NCBI RefSeq assembly: GCF_003634315.1 | Contig: NZ_RBXL01000001.1 | Span: 2,460,501-2,524,500, forward strand | Direction: 5' to 3' | DNA length: 64,000 nucleotides | Source: Thiocapsa rosea | GTDB taxonomy: Bacteria > Pseudomonadota > Gammaproteobacteria > Chromatiales > Chromatiaceae | Shown: positions 1 to 8,569 of the stretch, piece after piece | Position numbering within the stretch: the first letter of the stretch is position 1 | Layout: the number at the start of each line of letters is the position of its first letter | Program-made: the position numbers and the translations under genes | Notes under the pieces: model-generated | Database searches by the model: none | Seen by the model: the letters and a program-made list of their open reading frames with translations, nothing else | Told to the model about the DNA's origin: nothing

Positions 1-22
1 GACTTGAAGGAGTGGATCGGCA

Positions 23-1090
23 TCATACAATCCCGGCGCCGAGTGCTGCACGACGCCCCGCCAGCATGCAGAGCTTGCCTGCGATGAGATCGAGCGGCAG
101 CGTCATCTGCACGCCGCCGGCGAGGATCGCCTCGCGGTTCATTCCGAAGATCACCGAAGTGGCCTCGTCTTGAGCGATGGTCGCCCCGCCTGCCTTTGCG
201 AGCGCGAGCATCCCCTGTGCTCCGTCGCGTCCCATGCCGGTGAGGACGACGCCGATGGCATCGAGGCCGACCTCGGCCGCCACGCTGGTGAGCAACCGAT
301 CGCAGCTCGGGCGATACATGTCCGAATCCAGACGCGCTACCAGTCGGATCCGTCGTCCGGCACCGAGTGTCATGTGGGTCACCGAATCGGCCAGATAGAC
401 GTGGCCGGCCACGATCGGCTCCCCCTCGGAGGGGATGGTCACGGGCAGCGCGCAGAGTCGGCTCAACCAGTCGGCCATCGCCCCGGCGAACCCGTCGGAG
501 ATGTGCTGGGCGATCAGAACCGGGGCCGCAAAATCGGCGGGAAGGTCGGGGAGGATCCGAGCCAGGGCCTGAGGCCCGCCGGTCGAGGAGGCGATGGCGA
601 CGACGGGCGAGCCGGATCGGGGCGGGTCGGTTTGTATCCGCTCTTCACGCCGAGCCGGCGAGGCCGGGTCGGGCTTGAGGGTGAGCGCGCCGTTGCGGCG
701 GATATGGCGGATGACGGGGATGCGCGCCAGGATACGCAGGCGCAACGCCAGTCCGGGTCCCTCGTCGAAGGTCGGCTTGCGCGCGGCCTCGAGCGCACCG
801 CGCGCGACCGCGGCCATGGCGTTGGGTGCGTCGGCCAGGTCGGAGAGAACCAGGATTGGGACGGCGTAGCGGGCCATGATCTCCTCGATCGCCTGCATTC
901 CGTCCATCTCGGGCATCTGAAGATCCATGGTGACGACGTCTGGCTTGAGCGCCAGGGTCCTTTCGACCGCCTCCCGGCCATCCGCGGCCTCGCCGCAGAC
1001 GACCAGACCCGGCGCCGCCTCGATGAGCGCCCGGATCAGGCTTCGCGCCGAGCGGCTGTCGTCGACCACCAAGACCCGTACAGGTTGCAT
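23..1090 (-). CDS. cheB: CheB chemotaxis protein-glutamate methylesterase
   Basis: Removes methyl groups from chemoreceptor glutamates (and deamidates glutamines) in the cytoplasm, giving adaptation in chemotaxis. The 355-aa protein has an N-terminal receiver (about residues 5-120) with phospho-acceptor Asp56 in VTMDLQMP. A linker follows, then the methylesterase domain with the triad Ser169 (ASSTGG), His196 (AQHIS) and Asp289 (TGMGRDGA). The length is normal for CheB. It lies 14 nt downstream of a chemoreceptor gene on the same strand, so the pair is probably co-transcribed. The rest of the chemosensory cluster would lie to the left, outside the window. Confidence 0.96.
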   Translation of the reverse strand: MQPVRVLVVDDSRSARSLIRALIEAAPGLVVCGEAADGREAVERTLALKPDVVTMDLQMPEMDGMQAIEEIMARYAVPILVLSDLADAPNAMAAVARGALEAARKPTFDEGPGLALRLRILARIPVIRHIRRNGALTLKPDPASPARREERIQTDPPRSGSPVVAIASSTGGPQALARILPDLPADFAAPVLIAQHISDGFAGAMADWLSRLCALPVTIPSEGEPIVAGHVYLADSVTHMTLGAGRRIRLVARLDSDMYRPSCDRLLTSVAAEVGLDAIGVVLTGMGRDGAQGMLALAKAGGATIAQDEATSVIFGMNREAILAGGVQMTLPLDLIAGKLCMLAGRRAALGAGIV

Positions 1091-1104
1091 TGATCACTCC
1101 GTCA

Positions 1105-3057
1105 TCAGGACCGGCTCGAGACGCCGGGATCGGCCGACGGCGTGCGTGCTCCGTCGAGTACAAACTGATCCAGGCTGCCCTTCAGGGCACCCGAGAGATC
1201 GTTCATATCCCGCGCGATATCGGCGATCCGGCGCACGGCGCCTGCGGTCTCCGAGCTGGCGGTGACGATCTCGCGCAAGGCGACCACGACCTGACCGCTG
1301 GCAGTGCGCTGTTGTTGCGTGGAGAGACTGATCTGCTGGGCGGAGGTCGAGGTCTCGCTCGCCGCCTCGACGATGGCCTGGAGGATATCCGCCGTGCTGG
1401 CCGAGTCCGCGATCCCCTCATGGATCCCGGTGGAGCCTTTCTCCGAGCTGATCACGAGCCGGTTGATCGATTCCTGGATCTCGGCGACCTTGCCGGTGAT
1501 CTCTCCTGTGGATTCGGTCACCGAATCGGCCAGCCTGCGGATCTCGGCGGCGACGACGCCGAAGCGTTTTCCCGCCTCGCCCGCCGAGGATGCCTCCAAG
1601 GCGGCGTTGAAGGCGATCAGCTTGGTCTGATCCGCCACCGTATCGATGATCTGCATGATCTTGGAGATCTCCTTGGAGCGGGTGCCGAGCGCGAGGATCT
1701 CGTTCAGCGCGCTCTGATTGTCCTCGCCGATCCGTCGCATCTTCTCCACCAGGCTCTGCATGGCATCCGAGCCGCGCAGGCTGTCGTCGTAGGTCCGACC
1801 GGCGATGGTCACGACGGACTCGGAGTATTCCGCGATCTGGGTCGATGAGGCGGAGAGCTCCTCCATCGTCGAGGTGATCTCGGCCACCGAGGCCGACATC
1901 TGACTGGATGTCGCCGCCTGTCCGTCGACCGCCTGCGCGATCTCGCGCGATGCCGCGTGGACCGAGAAGGCGGTCGTCTCCACGCCCGTCACCAACGCGT
2001 TGAGATGCTCGCGCATGCCGTCGAGCGTGCGCGCGAGGTCGGCCAGCTCGTCCTTGCCGTCGATTGCGCCGCCGCCGCTCAGATCGCCGTTGGTCACACG
2101 ATCGATCTCGTCGGCCAGGCTGCGGATCCGTTTGGTGATGGCACGGGCGGTGATCAGCGAGATACCGATACTGAAGAGTGCAACCAATACGCCGATGAGC
2201 ATGGCCTGCATGCGGGTCTTGCCGAGGACCGTGACGTACGGGGTACGATCCATTGCGACCTCGACGACGCCGAGCGGTGTGCCCGAATAATCCGGAATCA
2301 TCTCCGCATAGGCCGCCATGGGAGTCGTGCCGATCTCGATCTCGGCGACCTGGGGCTCGCCTGCAAAGGCGGCTCTCAGTGCATCCGGACCGAGGAAGGG
2401 CTGACCTTCATGGGTGCTTGCAAAGGTCTCCACCTCGCCGTCGCGCAGGATAAAGAGCGCGGCCTCCACACCGTAGCTTGCTTTGAAGTCGTCGAAGAAG
2501 GTCTGACCGAACGACATGCCGAATTCGACCGAGCCGATGTGCCGTCCATCTCGGAGCACCGGTACCACGCCACGGGCACCGAGACCCGCGACGCCGAGCT
2601 CCAACCCGCGGTGCGGCGTGCGATCGCGGTTGGTATCCACCACCGACTGGCGAAAGCTCGACAGATCGTCGCCGAACTTCTCCAGCATGTGCAGACGCAG
2701 AAAGGACATGGCAGGCGCCGTATGGAACTGGAACTGAACCGCGCCGAAGTCGCGCGCGAGGGCCTCGAACGGCGGGTGAAACTGCTCGGCGAGCCAGTCG
2801 CGATCGCCCGCTGCGAAACGCGCCTGCACCTCCGGCATCTCGGCGACCAGGACACCGAGCGCCTCCGCCAAGCGGACCTCGTCGCGGATCTGCGTCTGCA
2901 CCATTGCCGCGAACTGACGCAGCTCGGACTCCTCTGCCGTGCGGCTCACGGTCTTTAGATTGTGCAGGCTCACGAGCGTGAGCGTGGTGATGGCCAGGAC
3001 GATCGCGGCGCCGATCACGAGGAGGATGTTGGCCCACAGACGGATTTGCTTGAACAT
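1105..3057 (-). CDS. Methyl-accepting chemotaxis protein with periplasmic Cache-type sensor
   Basis: Transmembrane chemoreceptor that passes ligand state to CheA/CheW. In its 650 residues I see a first membrane helix (about 8-30), a long periplasmic region of Cache type (about 35-275, with a VGSVEFGMSF-like strand and a second small lobe), a second helix (about 283-305), a HAMP segment, and a long coiled-coil signalling domain. The hairpin-tip consensus is degenerate but recognisable around EAGKRFGVVAAEIRRLA. The ligand cannot be read from sequence. It is followed by cheB, which would adapt it. The ATG at 3057 is the first start and places the first membrane helix correctly. Confidence 0.93.
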   Translation of the reverse strand: MFKQIRLWANILLVIGAAIVLAITTLTLVSLHNLKTVSRTAEESELRQFAAMVQTQIRDEVRLAEALGVLVAEMPEVQARFAAGDRDWLAEQFHPPFEALARDFGAVQFQFHTAPAMSFLRLHMLEKFGDDLSSFRQSVVDTNRDRTPHRGLELGVAGLGARGVVPVLRDGRHIGSVEFGMSFGQTFFDDFKASYGVEAALFILRDGEVETFASTHEGQPFLGPDALRAAFAGEPQVAEIEIGTTPMAAYAEMIPDYSGTPLGVVEVAMDRTPYVTVLGKTRMQAMLIGVLVALFSIGISLITARAITKRIRSLADEIDRVTNGDLSGGGAIDGKDELADLARTLDGMREHLNALVTGVETTAFSVHAASREIAQAVDGQAATSSQMSASVAEITSTMEELSASSTQIAEYSESVVTIAGRTYDDSLRGSDAMQSLVEKMRRIGEDNQSALNEILALGTRSKEISKIMQIIDTVADQTKLIAFNAALEASSAGEAGKRFGVVAAEIRRLADSVTESTGEITGKVAEIQESINRLVISSEKGSTGIHEGIADSASTADILQAIVEAASETSTSAQQISLSTQQQRTASGQVVVALREIVTASSETAGAVRRIADIARDMNDLSGALKGSLDQFVLDGARTPSADPGVSSRS

Positions 3058-3241
3058 CTGGACGCGTCTCTCATGTGGAAGTGGGCGCCCGACGTCGGTC
3101 CGCCGCGGAAAATACGTAGCGAGTTTAGCTGAATTCAGATCGGCGACGGTGAGAACCCGCGAGCAATCCCGCGCGGTTTTTCGGCCGCGCTTTGGGTAGA
3201 CTCGCGGGTTTTATTCCTCGCCCAGACTTTGGAGTCACGGC

Positions 3242-4750
3242 ATGCACCGCACCAGCGGCATTTTGCTTCACCCGACATCGCTGCCCGGCCCCTTCGGGAT
3301 CGGCGATCTCGGGCACTCGGCCCGGCGTTTCGTGGATTTTCTCGCGTCAGCGGGGCAGGGGCTGTGGCAGATGTTGCCGCTGGGGCCGACCGGTTACGGG
3401 GAGTCGCCTTATCAGTGCACCTCCGCCTTTGCGGGTAATCCGTTGTTGATCAGCCCGGAGCTCCTGGTCGACGGGGGGTGGCTCGGGCCGGAGGATCTCG
3501 AGCCCCCGGATTTCCCCCCCGATCAAGTGGATTTCCGTGCCGTCATCCCGTGGAAGCGGGCGCTGATCGCCCGCGCGGTGCATGCGTTTCAGGAGCATGC
3601 AAGCGAGACCGATCGCGAGGACTATCAGGCGTTTCGTCAGGCGCACGCCGACTGGTTGGACGACTTTGCCCTCTATCATGCGCTGAAGGTCCATCACGGT
3701 CATCGTCCCTGGACCGAGTGGCGCGCCGATCTGGCGCGGCGCGAGCCGGATGCCCTGGCGCGCTGGAGCAAGGCGCATGCACGCGAACTCGATGCCCAAC
3801 GCCTGATCCAATACTTCTTCTTCACCCAGTGGTCCGGGCTGCGCGCCTACGCCAACAGCCGCGGTGTGCGCCTCATCGGCGACATGCCGATCTTCGTCGC
3901 CCATGATTCGAGCGAGGTCTGGACGCATCGGGAGTGGTTTCAGCTCGACGAGGCGGGTCACCCGACGGTCATCGCCGGTGTTCCGCCGGATTATTTCAGC
4001 GCGACCGGACAGCGTTGGGGCAATCCGCTCTACGATTGGCAGAAGGTGGCGGCGGACGGCTACAGCTTCTGGGTACAACGCCTGCGGCGGGTTCTGGAGC
4101 TGGTCGACCTGGTGCGGATCGATCACTTCCGGGGATTCGCCGGCTACTGGGAGATCCCGGCGCAGGAGGAGACCGCCGTCAACGGCCGCTGGATGCCGGG
4201 TCCCGGGATGGCGCTCTTCGACGCCTTGCGTGCGGCACTCGGCGAGGGTCTGCCGCTGATCGCCGAGGACCTCGGTGTGATTACCGAGGACGTCGAGGCC
4301 CTGCGCGACGGACTCGATCTGCCCGGAATGGCGATCCTGCAGTTCGGGTTCGAGGACACCGAGGGCGGATTCGGACGCTCATCCTTCCTGCCCCACAATC
4401 ATCGTTCCAGTCTCGCCGTCTACACCGGTACTCACGACAACAACACCCTGCTCGGATGGTGGGCGCTGCGCGACCCGGCAACCCGACACAATGCGCTGCT
4501 CTATCTCAACAGCGACGGCAGCGAGATTCACTGGGATTTCATTCGAAGCGCGCTCGGCTCGGTCGCCGCGCTCGCGCTCTTCCCCATGCAGGATGTCCTG
4601 GGTCTCGGTGCCGAGGCGTGCATGAACCGACCCGGCACCTCCGAAGGCAATTGGCTCTGGCGGTATCGCGAGGAGATGTTGACGGAGCACGCAGCCGAGC
4701 GGCTGCGCGTCCTGAGTCGGATTTACGGTCGGTTGCCCTATTCGACCTGA
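3242..4750 (+). CDS. malQ: 4-alpha-glucanotransferase (amylomaltase)
   Basis: Transfers alpha-1,4-glucan segments between maltooligosaccharides and glucose in the cytoplasm, in glycogen and maltodextrin metabolism. The 502-aa protein begins with the amylomaltase signature HRTSGILLHPTSLPGPFGIGD. It contains GFH77 motifs such as the acid-rich VRIDHFRGF, LIAEDLGVIT and the late THDNNT, which supply the catalytic Asp/Glu residues of the family. The ATG at 3242 has GGAG about 8 nt upstream. No glycogen genes adjoin it, so it stands alone here. A repeat element starts 13 nt after its TGA stop. Confidence 0.97.
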   Translation: MHRTSGILLHPTSLPGPFGIGDLGHSARRFVDFLASAGQGLWQMLPLGPTGYGESPYQCTSAFAGNPLLISPELLVDGGWLGPEDLEPPDFPPDQVDFRAVIPWKRALIARAVHAFQEHASETDREDYQAFRQAHADWLDDFALYHALKVHHGHRPWTEWRADLARREPDALARWSKAHARELDAQRLIQYFFFTQWSGLRAYANSRGVRLIGDMPIFVAHDSSEVWTHREWFQLDEAGHPTVIAGVPPDYFSATGQRWGNPLYDWQKVAADGYSFWVQRLRRVLELVDLVRIDHFRGFAGYWEIPAQEETAVNGRWMPGPGMALFDALRAALGEGLPLIAEDLGVITEDVEALRDGLDLPGMAILQFGFEDTEGGFGRSSFLPHNHRSSLAVYTGTHDNNTLLGWWALRDPATRHNALLYLNSDGSEIHWDFIRSALGSVAALALFPMQDVLGLGAEACMNRPGTSEGNWLWRYREEMLTEHAAERLRVLSRIYGRLPYST

Positions 4751-4763
4751 AGGTGTCTCCCTT

Positions 4764-4956
4764 TAAACCGCGTCCAGAGCGACATGCGTCATGTTCATGT
4801 TGGGTTTGGCTTCGGAGATGTCCTCGACCTCGGCGAGACGCGGTTTAAAATTTAAGCTCTTTTAATGCTCTAAACCGCGCCAGCTCCGACACTCGTTGGA
4901 GCTGGCGCGGCTAAGCCGTTCCAACACATTACGCATGCCGCACCGGGCGCGGTTTA
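4764..4956. repeat. Composite A-B dispersed element 1 (reverse orientation)
   Basis: Module A (subtype A1) occupies 4764-4847 and module B (subtype B1) 4871-4956, with an AT-rich linker between. Each module begins TAAACCGCG and ends CGCGGTTTA. The element lies between the convergent malQ and DsrC-like genes. Its right edge (TTA at 4954-4956) is, on the minus strand, the TAA stop of the DsrC-like gene. The B module contains a GC-rich hairpin (CGCGCCAGCTCC pairing with GGAGCTGGCGCG) that could terminate transcripts from either side. Confidence 0.9.
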
Positions 4957-5295
4957 GCAGGAATGGCAGTAATACCGCGGCAATCCGGCAAGACGACAGG
5001 CCTGCTTGCAGCCCCCGTTCGGAAAGAGCCCTTCCAGGTGCTTACGCGTGCAGGGCGTATGTGGTGAAACATGCGCGCCGATGGTCTTGATGACGACCTT
5101 CGGGGACGGCGGCATCTCGTGGGTTGCGTAATAGTCGCGAAGGAAATTGATCACCGCCCAGTGACATTCGGTCAGGCTCAGACCCTCCTCTTCCGCCAAG
5201 GCCGTCGCGACCGACGGCTCCCAATCGTCGAAATAGGCCAAATGGCCTTGCTTGTTGACCTCGAGCTGCCGTCCGGCGATCTGCATGGCTGACAT
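4954..5295 (-). CDS. DsrC/TusE-family sulfur-relay protein, divergent C-terminus
   Basis: Small cytoplasmic sulfur carrier of the DsrC/TusE family, which handles persulfide or trisulfide sulfur in dissimilatory sulfur metabolism or tRNA thiolation. The 113-aa protein shows the family core (HLAYFDDWEPSVATALAEEEG, CHWAVINFLRDYY, CKQACRLAGLP). The C-terminal arm is atypical. Canonical DsrC has a penultimate Cys eleven residues after the first arm Cys. Here, after Cys100, cysteines fall at positions 110 and 113, in the ending YYCHSC. The start at 5295 is chosen for GGAGGAG 5-6 nt upstream and for homology. The upstream extension of the frame looks non-coding. The TAA stop is supplied by the adjoining repeat. 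No dsr operon is nearby, so this is a stand-alone paralogue. Confidence 0.88.
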   Translation of the reverse strand: MSAMQIAGRQLEVNKQGHLAYFDDWEPSVATALAEEEGLSLTECHWAVINFLRDYYATHEMPPSPKVVIKTIGAHVSPHTPCTRKHLEGLFPNGGCKQACRLAGLPRYYCHSC

Positions 5296-5408
5296 CGCGT
5301 GCTCCTCCACCCTGCGGGTGGTCTGGTACTGCTTTGGTGGTTTTATGCCTGTCCGATGGCTTTCGGTCCGTGTTCGGGGTCGTGTCGGATCTGTACCCTG
5401 TCCGACTA

Positions 5409-5420
5409 GACAATTGTCAA
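5409..5420 (-). promoter_or_regulatory. Palindrome and putative -35 of the DsrC-like gene
   Basis: The perfect 10-bp palindrome GACAATTGTC sits at 5409-5418. On the minus strand it overlaps a TTGACA hexamer (5415-5420) about 115 nt upstream of the DsrC-like start, with a weak TACAGA 19 nt further on. Such an arrangement would suit a repressor covering the -35 region. The regulator is unknown and the promoter call is tentative. Confidence 0.3.
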
Positions 5421-5509
5421 TGCAATTTCGCCTAATCATGGACCGAAATCCGGCAGATGCAACCGGATCCAGATCAACGGGAGGTCGGATTTCGATCCGA
5501 ATCGCTCGG

Positions 5510-6865
5510 TCAACGGCGCGCCAGGACGAGCAGATCATCGCCGCGTTGGATGCGCAGGCTCAGGATGTCTCCGGTTTGGTGCAGCACCTGTGCGACGTCG
5601 CGCAGGCTCGCGACCCGTTGGCCGTTGACCTGGAGCAGGCGATCACCCTCGCGAAGACCGGCGTTCCAAGCAGGGCTGCCGGGCTCGACGGTCCCGACGG
5701 GAAGGGCCGGAACGCCGCTGCGACGATCGAGTTCGCCGATCATGGCACCCGCCAGACCGGGCGCGACGCGACGACCCTCGACGAAGGATTGATAGGGATC
5801 GGCGATGCGTCCTTCGAGCCGCCGCGTCTTGCCTCCGCGCGAGACATCGAGCTCGACGCGTGCGCCGACCGGCAGCAAACCGAATCGGGTGCGCAGATCG
5901 TCGGCCCCTTTCACGGCGGCGCCGTTGATCGCGAGAATCACATCGCCTTCCTGAAGGCCGGCTGCCGCTGCGGCCGAGTCGGGCTCAACCGCGTTGACCA
6001 CGGCCCCGTCGCGCCGCGCGATACCGAGTGCAGCGGCCAGCTCGGGCGTCAGATCCTGGATGGCGACGCCGAAGAGGCCGCGTCGCATGGCTCCGTGCTC
6101 GACGAGCTGCTCCATGACCGTCCGCGCCATATTCGCCGGGATGGCGAAACCGATCCCGATGTTCCCGCCGCCCGGTGCGAGAATCGCCGTATTGACGCCG
6201 ACCAGCTCGCCACGCAGGTTCACCAGCGGACCGCCCGAGTTGCCCGGATTAATGGATGCGTCGGTCTGTATGAAGCTCTCGTAGCCCTCGATCCCGAGTC
6301 CCGAGCGACCCAGCCCGCTGACGATGCCGGAGGTCACGGTCTGGCTCAGGCCGAAGGGGTTGCCGATCGCGACCACGAAGTCGCCGACCTTGAGCGCATC
6401 CGAGTCCACCACCGGCAGGGCGGCTAGGTCTTCGGCGGGGATGCGCAGGACCGCGATGTCGGTCTCGGGGTCTGCCCCGACCAGCTCGGCGACCAGGGTG
6501 CGCCCGTCGTGCAGGGTGACCCGGATCTCGCTTGCCTTGGCGATGACGTGCTGATTGGTCAGGACCAGACCACGCTCGGCATCGACGATGATCCCCGAGC
6601 CCAGGCTGTTGCCCTCGCGCTTTCGATGCTCGGGCGGCATCTCGAAGAAGCGACGAAAGAAGGGGTCGCGCATGAGTGGATGCTCGGCCGCTTCGATGCG
6701 CGTGACGGTGGAGATGTTGACGACGGCCGGCACGGCCTGCTCGAGCATGGGGGCGAGGCTCGGCAAGGGCTGACCCGCGACCTGCAGAGGCAAGGCCGCG
6801 CGGGCACTGCCGCTCGCCAAGGCGAGCAGGATCCAGCACAAGCGGATCGAGGAGGAGATGCGCAT
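5510..6865 (-). CDS. HtrA/DegP-like periplasmic serine protease with two PDZ domains
   Basis: Periplasmic protein-quality-control protease and chaperone of the DegP/DegQ family. The 451-aa protein has a signal peptide ending near SARA-ALP. A trypsin-like domain follows with His in LTNQHVI, Asp in DPETDIAVLRI and Ser in NPGNSGGPLVN. Two PDZ domains come after it: the first around GLFGVAIQDLTPELAAALG, the second about 360-450, ending in SLRIQRGDDLLVLARR. The length matches DegQ. The gene stands alone between the DsrC-like gene and hsp20, all on the minus strand but well separated. A sigma-E-type promoter was not identified. Confidence 0.95.
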   Translation of the reverse strand: MRISSSIRLCWILLALASGSARAALPLQVAGQPLPSLAPMLEQAVPAVVNISTVTRIEAAEHPLMRDPFFRRFFEMPPEHRKREGNSLGSGIIVDAERGLVLTNQHVIAKASEIRVTLHDGRTLVAELVGADPETDIAVLRIPAEDLAALPVVDSDALKVGDFVVAIGNPFGLSQTVTSGIVSGLGRSGLGIEGYESFIQTDASINPGNSGGPLVNLRGELVGVNTAILAPGGGNIGIGFAIPANMARTVMEQLVEHGAMRRGLFGVAIQDLTPELAAALGIARRDGAVVNAVEPDSAAAAAGLQEGDVILAINGAAVKGADDLRTRFGLLPVGARVELDVSRGGKTRRLEGRIADPYQSFVEGRRVAPGLAGAMIGELDRRSGVPALPVGTVEPGSPAWNAGLREGDRLLQVNGQRVASLRDVAQVLHQTGDILSLRIQRGDDLLVLARR

Positions 6866-7030
6866 GGGTGCGAGGGGGTGTCTTTCGGGTGTTGATCGAG
6901 GGGTCTATTTGAACCGCAAAGTCGCGAGAGACGCAAAGCCTTTGAATCGGTTGCGTGATCCCGGCTCGGGCGGGCATCCTGCTCGCGCAGGTGACGCGGA
7001 TCGACTGACCGGCATGAGCCCACACACGAG

Positions 7031-7054
7031 CAAGCCGGGCGATCGCCCGGCTTG
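7031..7054. other. Perfect 24-bp palindrome downstream of hsp20
   Basis: CAAGCCGGGCGA is followed immediately by its exact reverse complement, with no loop. It lies in the spacer between hsp20 and htrA, about 70 nt beyond the hsp20 stop. It could be half of a weak terminator (the plus-strand side is followed by TTTG) or a protein-binding palindrome. Nothing else was seen in this 259-nt spacer except the stem-loop at 7085-7113. Confidence 0.5.
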
Positions 7055-7084
7055 TTTGAAGGTCGACGAGACTCATCGACCCGG

Positions 7085-7113
7085 GGCGTCACGCGTTCGA
7101 GCCGCGTGACGCC
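7085..7113 (-). terminator. Stem-loop just after hsp20
   Basis: An 11-bp perfect stem (GGCGTCACGCG with CGCGTGACGCC) and a 7-nt loop begin 12 nt past the hsp20 stop codon. There is no clear U-run, so it may be a Rho-dependent terminator or an mRNA-stabilising 3' hairpin rather than a classical intrinsic terminator. Confidence 0.4.
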
Positions 7114-7124
7114 TTGCCTGCGCA

Positions 7125-7598
7125 TCAGGCAGCGGCCTGGGTCCTTTGGGTCTCGCCCTCGAGATATCGGCCCGTTTCGCCGCGAATCTCGATCTTGCGG
7201 GGCTTCATCGCCTCCGGGATCTCGCGACGCAGGTCGACATGCAGGAGCCCGTTTTCGAGCCGCGCATCCAGCACCCGGACATAGTCGGCAAGCTGGAATT
7301 TGCGCTCGAAGTTGCGGTTGGCGATCCCGCGATAGAGATATCTGGCCTGACCCTTCTCCTCGTCGTCCGCACGGGATCCCGAGACGGTCAGGATGTTTTC
7401 CTTGACCTCCATGGTGAGATCTTTATCCGTGAAGCCGGCCACCGCCATGGTGATGCGGTAGTCGTTCTCGCCGCTGACCTCGATATTATAAGGAGGGTAG
7501 CCGCCGGGCTCGGAGCGGTAGGCCGTCTCCAATGCGGACGACATCCGATCGAAGCCGATCATGGAGCGGAAGAGTGGCGAAAAGTCGATGTTTGTCAT
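7125..7598 (-). CDS. Small heat-shock protein, Hsp20/IbpA family
   Basis: ATP-independent holdase that binds unfolding proteins in the cytoplasm. The opening MTNIDFSPLFRSMIGFDRM matches the IbpA-type N-terminus. The alpha-crystallin domain runs from about YNIEVSGENDYRITMAVAGF to DARLENGLLHVDLRREIPE, followed by a KPRKIEI strand. I chose the ATG at 7598 (157 aa) over the one at 7604, because GAGG is 8 nt from the former and only 2 nt from the latter. A sigma-70-like promoter lies about 90 nt upstream. No partner gene is adjacent. Confidence 0.93.
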   Translation of the reverse strand: MTNIDFSPLFRSMIGFDRMSSALETAYRSEPGGYPPYNIEVSGENDYRITMAVAGFTDKDLTMEVKENILTVSGSRADDEEKGQARYLYRGIANRNFERKFQLADYVRVLDARLENGLLHVDLRREIPEAMKPRKIEIRGETGRYLEGETQRTQAAA

Positions 7599-7686
7599 TG
7601 ACATATCCTCAGTTGAGCAATATGGAAGTTGCGCGTTCGTGTGAACCGCGGTCTCTGCAGACCTCTTGCGAGCGTCTGCCTTATGT

Positions 7687-7715
7687 AGAGTAGAATCCAG
7701 GGTGACCGATGTCAA
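7687..7715 (-). promoter_or_regulatory. Putative promoter of hsp20
   Basis: On the minus strand TTGACA (7710-7715) and TACTCT (7687-7692) are separated by exactly 17 nt, a good sigma-70 arrangement. It leaves a leader of roughly 80 nt before hsp20. The repeat element beginning at 7745 stops just upstream of this promoter. A sigma-32 consensus was not convincing. Confidence 0.5.
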
Positions 7716-7744
7716 GGGGTGACGAGAAAAATATTATGTCAACT

Positions 7745-7936
7745 TAAACCGCGTCCAGAGCGAGATGCGTCGTTTTCACGTTGCGTTTGACTCTGGAGAT
7801 ATCCTCGCTCTTGGTGAGACGCGGTTTAAAATTTAATTTTTACAATATTCTAACCCGCGCCGGTTCCGACAGCCGTCGAAGCTGTCGCAGCCAAGCCGTT
7901 CCAACAAATGACGCATACCGCGCTGAGCGCGATTTA
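7745..7936. repeat. Composite A-B dispersed element 2 (reverse orientation)
   Basis: Module A1 is at 7745-7828 and module B1 at 7851-7936, the latter with a slightly degenerate outer end (GCGATTTAG). This is the only copy located between divergent genes (hsp20 and the ychJ-like gene) rather than at a gene's 3' end, so here it sits between two promoters and supplies no stop codon. Confidence 0.88.
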
Positions 7937-7979
7937 GATTCCGGACCCGCAGGCCGCGGTCGCCGGATGGAGAGACCCT

Positions 7980-8366
7980 ATGAGCCTTCTGGATCGGTGT
8001 CCGTGCGGCGCCACTGTCGACTATGCGGCCTGTTGCGGTCGCTATCTGGACAGTGGGCTGTTTGCCGACACCGCCGAGGTGCTGATGCGCTCGCGCTATG
8101 TCGCCTATGTCCGGGGGCGGACGGATTATCTGTTGTGCACCTGGCATCCCTCCACGCGGCCTCGGACGCTTGAGCTCGAGGCCGAGCCGGTGCGCTGGAT
8201 CGGTCTGCAGGTGCGTCGGGTCGAGGCGGGCGGCATCGGTGACCGGGACGGGATCGTCGAGTTCGTCGCACGCTACAAGATCGGCGGGCGGGCACATCGG
8301 CTCCATGAAACCAGCCGGTTCGTGCATGAGGACGGTCGGTGGTTCTATGTGAATGCGGAGGCGTGA
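7980..8366 (+). CDS. YchJ/UPF0225-family SEC-C motif protein
   Basis: A 128-aa protein of the YchJ (UPF0225) family. It begins with the metal-binding SEC-C-like motif CPCGATVDYAACCGRYL. An NTF2-like fold follows with the typical segments AEVLMRSRYVAYVRGRTDYLLCTWHPSTRP and ETSRFVHEDGRWFYVNAE. Its biochemical role is not established; zinc binding is expected from the cysteines. The ATG at 7980 has GGAGAG about 7 nt upstream. The gene stands alone, 42 nt from a dispersed repeat and 200 nt before the hydrogenase operon. Confidence 0.9.
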   Translation: MSLLDRCPCGATVDYAACCGRYLDSGLFADTAEVLMRSRYVAYVRGRTDYLLCTWHPSTRPRTLELEAEPVRWIGLQVRRVEAGGIGDRDGIVEFVARYKIGGRAHRLHETSRFVHEDGRWFYVNAEA

Positions 8367-8569
8367 TCTTCGACGGGGGAAAGGGCGCTGCGCAAGATGC
8401 GTTGCGGTTTGGGCCCGCAAGCTCTAGCGGGGCGGGGTGCCTGGCTCCGATCTGCCCGCTACCCGCAGGGCGCTGCCGCGCTGTTTGGCCGAGGCACCTG
8501 CCGCCATGTTCTATACTGCGATGAGGTAACACGATTTCCGGCCCGATGCATGACCTGCGGGAGGTGCCG

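Noticed and set aside
1957-2958. A long plus-strand open frame opposite the chemoreceptor
   Set aside because: It is the antisense shadow of a clear chemoreceptor, with His/Arg-rich composition and no domain or ribosome-binding site.
8461-8569. Sigma-54 promoter for hoxF (GG/GC motif near 8488-8503)
   Set aside because: The GG and GC doublets are spaced one base too far apart for the -24/-12 consensus. Only a weak sigma-70-like -10 (TATACT) is visible.
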